DNA of 9,398 bases from DATAPE01 sp034667545. GTDB taxonomy: Bacteria; Actinomycetota; CADDZG01; WHSQ01. Both the position numbers and the translations under genes were made by a program. Below, one piece after another: positions 1 through 5,566 of this stretch. The DNA lies in the NCBI GenBank assembly GCA_034667545.1, contig JAXDJR010000183.1, positions 1-9,398 on the forward strand. Direction: 5' to 3'. The notes under the pieces are model-generated. The model saw only the letters and a program-made list of their open reading frames with translations, ran no database searches and was not told where the DNA came from. Position 1 is the stretch's first letter; each line of letters starts with the position of its first letter.

Positions 1-251
1 GCCTCGACGCCGGTTTGGATGTCTTCGCCCTGCGCAAGATGAGGATCGAAGCACTTCCCTTCTACGTCTGGGCGTCGGTGATGTCGGACGGGGTGTCGCG
101 CCACCCCGACGCCTTCTATGCAAGCGATCTCGACTGGTTTGAGGTGGTAGCGGAAAGACCGTTCGCGCGTCACGTCGACGGCGAACCGCTTCCCGCGTCT
201 CAACGCGCTCGGTTTACCCTCGTTCGAGACGCGCTACGGGTCCACGTGTGA
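1..251 (+). CDS. Diacylglycerol kinase family lipid kinase, C-terminal fragment
   Basis: This is a partial gene: the reading frame is open from base 3 and ends in TGA at 249-251, leaving about 82 residues of the C-terminus. It fits the C-terminal beta-rich lobe of the DAGK/YegS/LCB5-type lipid kinases, which phosphorylate diacylglycerol or related lipids at the membrane using ATP. The visible features are the LDVFALRK strand near its beginning, the middle stretch with G-V-S-R-H-P, and the family-typical late segment HVDGEPLP followed by the closing strands FTLVRDALRVHV. The ATP-binding lobe with the GGDGT motif would lie upstream of the window and cannot be checked. The last codons overlap the next gene by GTGA, which suggests the two are co-transcribed and translationally coupled. 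The family is assigned from the tail only, so the exact substrate is unknown. Confidence 0.72.
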   Translation, partial: LDAGLDVFALRKMRIEALPFYVWASVMSDGVSRHPDAFYASDLDWFEVVAERPFARHVDGEPLPASQRARFTLVRDALRVHV

Positions 252-769
252 GCATCCTTGTGCTCCATCCTTCTCTCGAAATGGGCGCCGCCCTGATCGA
301 GCGTCTCACCGCGCAGGGCGATGAGGTACGCGTTATCGAGCGCGATCCGCAGCTGGTCGATCACTGGAGAGCGCTGGGAGCGTTCGTCGCCCACGGTTCT
401 GCAGATGATCCCGACCTCGTTGAGCGGGCCGCTCACAGTTGCCGCACGATGGTTCTCTTGGATGTCGAGGATGGCCTTACTTCAACCGTAGAAAGTGCCA
501 TCGCGGGCGCGCGTTCCACCACCATCGACCGTGTCGTGATGATCGCCGGTGCGGCGGCGCCTCGATGCCTGGGCCTGCTTCGTGCTGGGAGCCTCGACTA
601 CGTATTCGTGCGCGCTGCACCGCAACGGTCTCTCTTCGGCCGGCGTTCCCTCGATCTCGGATTCATGGCGGAAGTCGTCGATGCGGCCGATGATCTCGCC
701 GGCGATCCCCGGCTTGAGCTGGATCTATCCGATCCGGCCGCCCGACGCGCTCTTGGGCTCGGCCCCTGA
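248..769 (+). CDS. Small Rossmann-like (TrkA-N / atypical SDR-like) protein, function unknown
   Basis: The 173-residue protein starts at GTG 248, inside the stop region of the lipid kinase gene (GTGA), with no obvious Shine-Dalgarno of its own, so it is probably coupled to that gene. The N-terminus reads as a beta-alpha-beta nucleotide-binding unit: strand SILVLHP, helix about 12-24, then strand EVRVIERDP, whose acidic residue at the strand end is typical of NAD(H) binders. The next part, about residues 44-72 (GAFVAHGSADDPDLVERA and the following strand TMVLLD), resembles the TrkA-N layout. The usual glycine-rich GxGxxG loop is replaced by HPSLEMG, so cofactor binding is doubtful. There are no membrane segments or catalytic Tyr-Lys pair that I can assign. 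The 3' end overlaps the convergent ogt gene by 45 bp. The product is not identified; an NAD-sensing or regulatory role is only a guess. Confidence 0.68.
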   Translation: MSILVLHPSLEMGAALIERLTAQGDEVRVIERDPQLVDHWRALGAFVAHGSADDPDLVERAAHSCRTMVLLDVEDGLTSTVESAIAGARSTTIDRVVMIAGAAAPRCLGLLRAGSLDYVFVRAAPQRSLFGRRSLDLGFMAEVVDAADDLAGDPRLELDLSDPAARRALGLGP

Positions 770-1234
770 AAGGGCGCCTTCAAGCGACAGGAGGGCCTTC
801 TTCCGCTCGAGACCGCCGGCGTATCCGACCAGCGAGCCGTTTCCCCCGATCACGCGGTGGCAGGGGATAACTATCGCGATGGGATTGGCTCCGTTGGCTC
901 GTCCCACGGCCCGAACCGCGGTGGGCTTGCCGATCCTCTGGGCCAGCTCTCCGTAACTGATGGTGTGACCGTAGGGGATGTCACGCAGCGCCCGCCATAC
1001 GCGTATCTGGAACGGTGTGCCACTCGGGGCAACGGGAATGTCGAAGCTCACCGCCTCGCCCTTCCAGTAGTCGTCGAGTTGCTCGCCCAGTCTGCAAAAT
1101 ACCGTCTCACTGCGCGCCTTGATGGACTCCGCCCGTTCAGGAACGGTCTCGCTTTCGTAGAGCGCAGTCAGCGCGCCGTTCTCTGCCGTAGCAACGAGTT
1201 GTCCTATGAGCGTTGGAAAGGTCGTGTAGATCAT
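725..1234 (-). CDS. ogt: Methylated-DNA--[protein]-cysteine S-methyltransferase
   Basis: This 169-residue protein repairs O6-alkylguanine (and O4-alkylthymine) in DNA by irreversible transfer of the alkyl group to its own cysteine. The active-site motif IVIPCHRVIG is intact, with Cys125 as acceptor. The helix-turn-helix and arginine-finger region is also present (TAVRAVGRANGANP, 105-118), as is the family SYGELA segment (93-98). An N-terminal RNase H-like domain of about 70 residues is typical of Ogt and MGMT. The ATG at 1234 is well supported by AAGGAGG six bases upstream. The gene lies 15 bp after the Ada-AlkA stop codon in the same direction, the same pairing as Rv1317c-Rv1316c. The family normally ends near the LLSLEG segment; here about 16 extra, poorly structured residues follow, encoded mostly in the 45-bp overlap with the convergent Rossmann-like gene. 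Confidence 0.95.
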   Translation of the reverse strand: MIYTTFPTLIGQLVATAENGALTALYESETVPERAESIKARSETVFCRLGEQLDDYWKGEAVSFDIPVAPSGTPFQIRVWRALRDIPYGHTISYGELAQRIGKPTAVRAVGRANGANPIAIVIPCHRVIGGNGSLVGYAGGLERKKALLSLEGALSGAEPKSASGGRIG

Positions 1235-1240
1235 CGAGCT

Positions 1241-1247
1241 CCTCCTT
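1241..1247 (-). promoter_or_regulatory. Shine-Dalgarno of ogt
   Basis: On the minus strand the bases read AAGGAGG, fully complementary to the 16S anti-Shine-Dalgarno, with a 6-base spacer to the ATG at 1234. It lies in the 15-bp gap after the TAG of the Ada-AlkA gene, so ogt can be translated independently from a shared mRNA. It is one of the strongest ribosome binding sites in the window; the upstream genes of the same strand show nothing comparable. Confidence 0.85.
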
Positions 1248-1249
1248 AC

Positions 1250-2680
1250 CTAGGCGACTGTCCACAGATGCTGAAGGGCGTAGGAACGCCACGGACGCCA
1301 ACGAGCGTCTGCATTGGTGCCGTTGTGGGTGATCGCGATGCGTTGCATCGCGCGGCGTGCTCCGAGATCGGTGTCGAGGAACACATCTGGATCCCGGAGC
1401 GCTCGCATCCTGATGTAGGAAGCGGTCCACGGCCCGACCCCCTTGATCGCCAGGAGCCGGCTCTCGCTCTCGTCCCTGTCTGCGCCGGCGTCCAGCTTGA
1501 TGTCTCCGCCAGCTACCGCTTCGGCCACTCGTGTGAGCGTGGCCGCTCTGCGGGGCGCGATGCCCAGCCCCCCAAGGTCCGCGGCCGCCAGCGTTGCTGC
1601 GGCCGGCCACGTGCGTTCGAGTCCGTCATCGGGGCGAGCAAGCGCGGTGCCGTGAGCCGCGGCCAGCCGGCCGGCCAGCGTACGTGCGCCGCCGATCGAG
1701 ATCTGCTGGCCCAATATCGCCCGGCATGCCAGCTCGAAACCGTCGACCGAGCCGGGCACGCGCCGGCCTGGCGTTGCTCGTACAAGTTGCCGTAGCGAGC
1801 GGTCCCTAGTCAAGGTCTCGTCGATGGCCTCGGGATCGGCATCGAGATCGAGCAGAGCCCGACAGCGGCCGACCGCGGCGGCGAGATCGCGCACGTCGTC
1901 GAGGCACAGCGTGCAAGTGACATGATCGGACCGAAGGTTGAACGCGGCAGTGCCTGTGCCGTGAGGAAGGCTGAGAGTCCGCCGATACCTGTGTCCATCT
2001 AGCTTCTCGATCCCTGGCACCGTCCGGCGACCCAAGAAGGCGAAGAGACCATCGCCGTCAAAGGGTTCTCTGCGAGCAAGGCGCAGGGTGAGCCGGCCGT
2101 TGCGGGCCTCTGCCTGAGAGCCTGCCTTGCGTCGAAGTTCCGAGGGGGTACTCGCAAAGACATCACGGATAGTGTCGTTGAACTGCCGGATGCTGCCGAA
2201 CCCAGCGGCGAACGCGACCGCACCGAAGTCGAGGTTCGTAGTTTCCACCAATGTGCGCGCGGCTTGAGCGCGGTGAGCCCGAGCTATCGCTTGCGGTCCG
2301 GCTCCAAGTTCGGTCAGCATCTCGCGGTGCAGGTGCCGCTGACTGAAATGCAGCCGCTGTGCGAGTCCCGCGACGCCCTCACGTTCGACGACTCCGTCCG
2401 CGATCAAACGCATGGCTCGCGCGACGAGGTCTTCGCGGATGTTCCATTCCGGAGATCCCGGGCTTGCATCGGGACGGCACCGCTTACAGGCTCGAAATCC
2501 TGCCGCCTGCGCCGCCGCCGGGGTGGCGAAGAACCTAACGTTGCTTCGCTTGGGGGTGAGGGCAGGGCAACTGGGGCGGCAGTAGATGTGGGTGGAGGTC
2601 ACGGCGACGATGAACCAGCCGTCGAACCGCGCGTCTCGGGCTGCTGCAGCGCGATAGCAGCGCTCGAAGTCTTCGATCAT
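1250..2680 (-). CDS. alkA: Ada-AlkA fusion: methylphosphotriester-sensing regulator / 3-methyladenine DNA glycosylase II
   Basis: The 476-residue protein joins three modules. Residues about 5-75 form the Ada zinc domain with Cys34, Cys38, Cys65 and Cys68; Cys34 (in HIYCRPSC) aligns with the cysteine of E. coli Ada that accepts methyl groups from DNA phosphotriesters and switches on transcription. Residues about 82-184 form an AraC-type double helix-turn-helix. Residues about 197-476 form an AlkA glycosylase: AlkA_N, the ILGQQIS segment (322-328), the helix-hairpin-helix AIKGVGPWTASY (411-422) and FLDTDLG, in which Asp438 aligns with catalytic Asp238 of E. coli AlkA. The C-terminus WRPWRSYALQHLW is also family-typical. 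It would excise alkylated bases and probably activate its own operon with ogt, 15 bp downstream. The layout matches Rv1317c. The ATG at 2680 is the first possible in-frame start after an upstream stop; no clear Shine-Dalgarno precedes it. Confidence 0.93.
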   Translation of the reverse strand: MIEDFERCYRAAAARDARFDGWFIVAVTSTHIYCRPSCPALTPKRSNVRFFATPAAAQAAGFRACKRCRPDASPGSPEWNIREDLVARAMRLIADGVVEREGVAGLAQRLHFSQRHLHREMLTELGAGPQAIARAHRAQAARTLVETTNLDFGAVAFAAGFGSIRQFNDTIRDVFASTPSELRRKAGSQAEARNGRLTLRLARREPFDGDGLFAFLGRRTVPGIEKLDGHRYRRTLSLPHGTGTAAFNLRSDHVTCTLCLDDVRDLAAAVGRCRALLDLDADPEAIDETLTRDRSLRQLVRATPGRRVPGSVDGFELACRAILGQQISIGGARTLAGRLAAAHGTALARPDDGLERTWPAAATLAAADLGGLGIAPRRAATLTRVAEAVAGGDIKLDAGADRDESESRLLAIKGVGPWTASYIRMRALRDPDVFLDTDLGARRAMQRIAITHNGTNADARWRPWRSYALQHLWTVA

Positions 2681-2763
2681 GGCGCCATCGTGACAGGCCG
2701 GTGGGGGCGAAGCTAGCGGTTATCGGACATCACCCTTGGAACGGTGCCGATGGAGCTCGCCGT
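2681..2763 (-). other. Gap between the DUF1015 gene and Ada-AlkA, possible control region
   Basis: These 83 bp separate the DUF1015 stop from the Ada-AlkA start on the same strand, and are the longest gap in the minus-strand run. A TAGCTT hexamer on the minus strand (2715-2710) fits the TAnnnT pattern but has no convincing -35 partner. The only inverted repeat I find is about 6 bp with a long loop and no T-run, so no terminator is called. An operon promoter or Ada-binding site here is plausible by analogy with the adaptive response but is not demonstrated. Confidence 0.25.
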
Positions 2764-3993
2764 TTATGACAGAGAGTGAAAGACGAGTCCAGTTATCGCT
2801 TTGGGCCAGAAGTAGCTGGCTTTTTGGGGCATCCTCTCGCCGGACGCGGCGACATCGACGATCTGACTGGGCGCCACCGCTTCGAGGAGAACGCCGGCAG
2901 TCCAGGATCCCCCTTCGACCGACGCCTCCACCTCGGCGGCATCCCTCATGAAAGCCAGCTCGTCGATGCCATCGGGGAAGAGCTGCGGCAACACCACCTC
3001 ATGCAGCGCTACTACTGAAAGGCGGCGCCAAGCCTCGGCCCGCGGCCCAAGGTGCTTGGCCACGTCTGCATCCGAGACTTCGATCAGCAAAGTCTCGTCC
3101 GCGAGCACGAGGGCGAAGGCATGGTCCGCTCTCGACTCGCCCAGCTGCTCCGTCGCGTGTGCCTGTGGGACTGCGCGCGCCCCGAAGAGCTCACGCACGA
3201 GCCTTGCGACATCATCCGGATCGGTTCGCGACAGGACCACGCGGTGATAGGGGAGGACCACCAACTCTTCGTGGTCCGCATCGACGCAGAAGCACATGAT
3301 GGAGCCGGCACCCGAAAGATCGGGTCTCTCGTGGTGGAAGGCCAGGGCGGTTTCATAGCGATGATGGCCGTCGGCGATCACGAGTGGGCCGGCTTTCAGA
3401 GCGTCCCGCAACATCTCTACTTCGGCCGGTGCGTCGATGACCCAAAAGCGGTGGAGGATCTCTTCTGGTCCAACGAACCGTGCGGTCGGCGGGCGGTTCT
3501 CGAGCGAATCGAGATAGGGAGCTAAGCCGCCCCCACCCCTGTAGATGGCATAGATAGGCGAGAAGTTGACCGGACACGCCCGCATAAGGGCGAGGCGATC
3601 CTCCTTGGGTCCAGGCATGGTGCGTTCGTGGGGCAGGACCCCTGAACCTGTCCCGAAAGGTTCGAGCTCCAGCGCTCCGATAACTCCCGCCACGCGTCGC
3701 CGGGTTCCCCGTGCATCCGTGAAATCCTGTCGGTAGATGTACAAAGAGTCGACGGGATCGTCGCGCAAGACACCTTCCTGCAGCCAGCGCTGGAAGGTGA
3801 CGGCGACACCCTGGTATCCGTCTCCGGTCCCGCTGTTCTCGGCGAGCTCGAGACGGATCGCGTTGTGGGGGCTGCGCCCGTACAGCCGCTGTTGTTCGGT
3901 TTGGGATATCACGTCGAAGGGAGGGCAAACAACATCTGCAAGATCGGAGGTGGAGGAGTAGCGGATGCCTCGGAAGGCTCTCAGATCCGGCAT
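2764..3993 (-). CDS. DUF1015 family protein, function unknown
   Basis: This 409-residue protein has the usual DUF1015 length and landmarks. The N-terminal LRAFRGIRY and VVCPPFDVIS (21-30) correspond to the family's RPFRGIRY and APPYDVIS. SPHNAIRLEL (41-50) and PHERTMPGPKEDRLALM (121-137) follow, then the hallmark DGHHRYETA (208-216) and a C-terminal GERMPQKASYFWPK (386-398). It is a soluble protein by inspection. No biochemical role is firmly known to me. The DGHHR-x-x-x-A pattern resembles the nucleotide-binding motif of the ParB/SerK superfamily, which is only a hint. The frame is open to an ATG at 4164, but that extension of 57 residues matches nothing in the family and lies antisense to the phosphatase; the ATG at 3993 gives the family N-terminus. 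It is read toward Ada-AlkA, 83 bp away, and diverges from the phosphatase with 9 bp between starts. Confidence 0.88.
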   Translation of the reverse strand: MPDLRAFRGIRYSSTSDLADVVCPPFDVISQTEQQRLYGRSPHNAIRLELAENSGTGDGYQGVAVTFQRWLQEGVLRDDPVDSLYIYRQDFTDARGTRRRVAGVIGALELEPFGTGSGVLPHERTMPGPKEDRLALMRACPVNFSPIYAIYRGGGGLAPYLDSLENRPPTARFVGPEEILHRFWVIDAPAEVEMLRDALKAGPLVIADGHHRYETALAFHHERPDLSGAGSIMCFCVDADHEELVVLPYHRVVLSRTDPDDVARLVRELFGARAVPQAHATEQLGESRADHAFALVLADETLLIEVSDADVAKHLGPRAEAWRRLSVVALHEVVLPQLFPDGIDELAFMRDAAEVEASVEGGSWTAGVLLEAVAPSQIVDVAASGERMPQKASYFWPKAITGLVFHSLS

Positions 3994-4006
3994 GAACCTG
4001 GGATGA
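3965..4006 (+). CDS. Possible 13-codon leader ORF ending at the phosphatase start
   Basis: A short frame starting at ATG 3965 encodes MPRKALRSGMNLG and ends in TGA at 4004-4006, overlapping the phosphatase ATG as ATGA. It is preceded by a strong purine tract GGAGGAG (3952-3958) six bases before its ATG, with another GGAGG at 3946-3950. The phosphatase itself has no usable Shine-Dalgarno, so termination-reinitiation from this leader could supply its ribosomes. Against this, the purine tract is the complement of Ser/Thr codons near the start of DUF1015, and the peptide resembles no family I know. It may be a coincidence of antisense coding. Confidence 0.25.
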   Translation: MPRKALRSGMNLG

Positions 4007-4008
4007 TA
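4003..4008 (-). promoter_or_regulatory. Possible -10 element of a leaderless DUF1015 transcript
   Basis: Read on the minus strand these bases are TATCAT, one mismatch from TATAAT, ending 9 bases before the ATG at 3993. That spacing would place transcription start within a few bases of the start codon, and only a poor AGG could serve as a Shine-Dalgarno. No good -35 hexamer sits 16-18 bp upstream. The hexamer coincides with the first codons (ATG ATA) of the divergent phosphatase gene, so it may be chance. Confidence 0.27.
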
Positions 4009-4770
4009 AGCGCGGACATCTCGAGCTTGGTCTGCGATATGGACGGCGTGCTCTACCGCGGCGCCGAGACGATCCCCGGCGCCCCCGAGGCGGTCACGCG
4101 GCTTCGCGCCAACGGCGTCAGGGTGCTCTTCTGCACGAACAACTCCAGCCAGACGGTCGAGCAATACGCCGAAAAGCTGTCCGGTATGGGCCTCGAGACG
4201 ACCACCGATGACATCCTCACTTCGGCCGTTGTGACGACAGAGGTGCTGAGAGATCGAGGGCTAGTGCGCAAACGCGCCTTGATTGTAGGCGGAGCCGGCC
4301 TGCGGGCTGTCGCACGTGACGCGGATCTGGAGGTGGCAACCACCGACATCGACATTGTCCTCGTCGGATGGGACAGGGATTTCGATTACGACAAGATGAA
4401 GCTAGCTGCCGACGCGGTTCGCGACGGTGCTCTCTTCATCGCCAGCAACGCCGACGCAACCTTTCCGGCCCCCGACGGTCCGCTGCCGGGGGCCGGGGCC
4501 ATCCTGGCGTCGATCGAGGTAGCGGGGGGGCGCCGTGCAGAGATTCTCGGCAAGCCGCACCAGCCGATGACCGACGCGATCGTAAAGCGGTTGGGAACGA
4601 ACGGTCGGATCGCGGCAGTTGGCGACCGTCCCGACACAGACCTTGCCGGTGCTTTCGAGATGGGATGGATGACCATCCTCGTTCTCTCCGGTGTGACCTC
4701 ACGCGATCAGGCCGCGTCGCTGCAGCCGAAGCCGGACCTGATCCTCGAGTCGCTAGCCGACCTCGTCTAG
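4003..4770 (+). CDS. HAD-IIA family phosphatase (NagD / glycerol-3-phosphate phosphatase type)
   Basis: The 255-residue cytosolic protein carries all HAD motifs: DMDGVLYRG with nucleophile Asp12 and acid/base Asp14, motif II FCTNNSS with Thr45, Lys184 in ILGKPHQPM, and metal-binding Asp208 and Asp213 in VGDRPDTDLAGA. The C2-type cap between motifs II and III includes VLVGWDRDFDY (119-129) and SNADATFP (148-155), as in the NagD/PGP subfamily. The start at ATG 4003 places DMDG at the usual distance from the N-terminus; the open frame upstream is antisense to DUF1015. The M. tuberculosis gene in the same position, Rv1692, is a glycerol-3-phosphate phosphatase acting in phospholipid recycling, so that is the best guess for the substrate. 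The stop codon overlaps that of the convergent rhomboid gene. No clear Shine-Dalgarno is seen at 4003. Confidence 0.9.
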   Translation: MISADISSLVCDMDGVLYRGAETIPGAPEAVTRLRANGVRVLFCTNNSSQTVEQYAEKLSGMGLETTTDDILTSAVVTTEVLRDRGLVRKRALIVGGAGLRAVARDADLEVATTDIDIVLVGWDRDFDYDKMKLAADAVRDGALFIASNADATFPAPDGPLPGAGAILASIEVAGGRRAEILGKPHQPMTDAIVKRLGTNGRIAAVGDRPDTDLAGAFEMGWMTILVLSGVTSRDQAASLQPKPDLILESLADLV

Positions 4771-5516
4771 CGCCAGCGGGGCGGGATCAACGCCGGCTGC
4801 GCCTGCGGCCGCCCTCCCATGAGGTAGATCGCCACCACACCGAAAATGAAGCCGCCCACGTGGGCCATCCATGCCACGCCGCTGTTAGCTCCCGTGAAGA
4901 ACTGGAACACGAACCACAATCCAAGGACAACGAAGGCGGACAATCGCACCATGGTGAACACGATGAAGATCGGCACCAAGACCCTGATCCGCGCTTTGGG
5001 AAATAGGACCAGATAGGCGCCCATGACGGCAGCGATCGCCCCCGAAGCGCCCACTGCCGGGATCAACCGATCTATCCCGTGGAGATGCGTCAGTACTTGC
5101 GTCAGCCCGGCTGCGAGCCCGCCGACAAGATAGAAGATCACGAACTTGATCCTGCCGAGGAAGTCTTCGATGTTGTTGCCGAAGATCCAGAAGAACAGCA
5201 TGTTTCCTGCAATGTGAAGGAAGCCGGCATGCAGGAAGGTGGCGAACAGCATGGCCTCGAGGAACGCAAGCGTGCCTTTCGGCGGTATGTGGACCGCTGT
5301 CGAGCCCTGGCAGTACTGGACCGGGATGGTCGGGCAGGATTCCACCTGACATGGGACTGCGGCATGCATCGCGAAATAATTCTCGGCCTGACAGCTCTGG
5401 CCGAAATCGGGTTCCACGAGGAAGAAGACGAGGACATTGAGGATGATGATGGCCACGGTCATGACCGGGAAGCGGCGGGTGGGATTGGAGTCCGAGATCG
5501 GTATCAGGCTCAGCAC
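4767..5516 (-). CDS. Rhomboid family intramembrane serine protease
   Basis: From GTG 5516 this is a 249-residue polytopic membrane protein that should cleave substrates within the bilayer. The catalytic pair is intact: Ser158 in GASGA (156-160) and His219 in AHVGG, with the oxyanion-stabilising Asn105 in HIAGNM and His101 before it. About six hydrophobic segments are visible, the first near residues 19-34. The N-terminal LIPISDSNPTRRFP is typical of this bacterial rhomboid group and supports the GTG start; the frame is open 44 residues further to 5648, but that part is Arg-rich, matches nothing and runs antisense into the next gene. The loop after the first membrane segment holds four cysteines (42, 56, 61, 69) and may be disulfide-bonded outside the cell. 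The gene is antisense to its neighbours inside an otherwise plus-strand block. The substrate is unknown. Confidence 0.9.
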   Translation of the reverse strand: MLSLIPISDSNPTRRFPVMTVAIIILNVLVFFLVEPDFGQSCQAENYFAMHAAVPCQVESCPTIPVQYCQGSTAVHIPPKGTLAFLEAMLFATFLHAGFLHIAGNMLFFWIFGNNIEDFLGRIKFVIFYLVGGLAAGLTQVLTHLHGIDRLIPAVGASGAIAAVMGAYLVLFPKARIRVLVPIFIVFTMVRLSAFVVLGLWFVFQFFTGANSGVAWMAHVGGFIFGVVAIYLMGGRPQAQPALIPPRWR

Positions 5517-5523
5517 GGCGCCG

Positions 5524-5529
5524 AGTATA
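5524..5529 (-). promoter_or_regulatory. Likely -10 element of a leaderless rhomboid transcript
   Basis: The minus strand reads TATACT here, one mismatch from TATAAT, followed by seven bases and then the GTG at 5516. Transcription beginning at the normal distance would start at or next to the GTG, giving a leaderless mRNA, which is common in actinobacteria. No Shine-Dalgarno precedes the GTG, consistent with this. A -35 is weak: TTATTC about 18 bp upstream matches only partly. This supports GTG 5516 as the real start. Confidence 0.5.
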
Positions 5530-5554
5530 GGTTCAGGCCTGACGACCGAATAAG

Positions 5555-5562
5555 AAGGGAGG
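5555..5562 (+). promoter_or_regulatory. Shine-Dalgarno of the coiled-coil protein gene
   Basis: AAGGGAGG lies four bases before the GTG at 5567 and fixes that codon as the start. It sits in the 50-bp divergent gap shared with the rhomboid promoter; the plus-strand promoter must therefore be in this gap or inside the rhomboid gene. A TAGGTT hexamer at 5528-5533 fits TAnnnT on the plus strand but lacks a convincing -35. Confidence 0.6.
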
Positions 5563-5566
5563 CGGC

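Noticed and set aside
857..1795. Plus-strand open frame of 312 codons across ogt and Ada-AlkA
   Set aside because: It is antisense to two genes with intact catalytic motifs, has no recognisable domain and no ribosome binding site; long antisense frames are expected in G+C-rich coding DNA.
3865..4002. N-terminal extension of the phosphatase into DUF1015
   Set aside because: The HAD motif I normally lies within about the first 15 residues; the extension is antisense to the conserved DUF1015 N-terminus.
3994..4164. N-terminal extension of DUF1015 to ATG 4164
   Set aside because: The extra 57 residues match nothing in the family and lie antisense to the HAD nucleophile and motif II region of the phosphatase, whose coding is certain.
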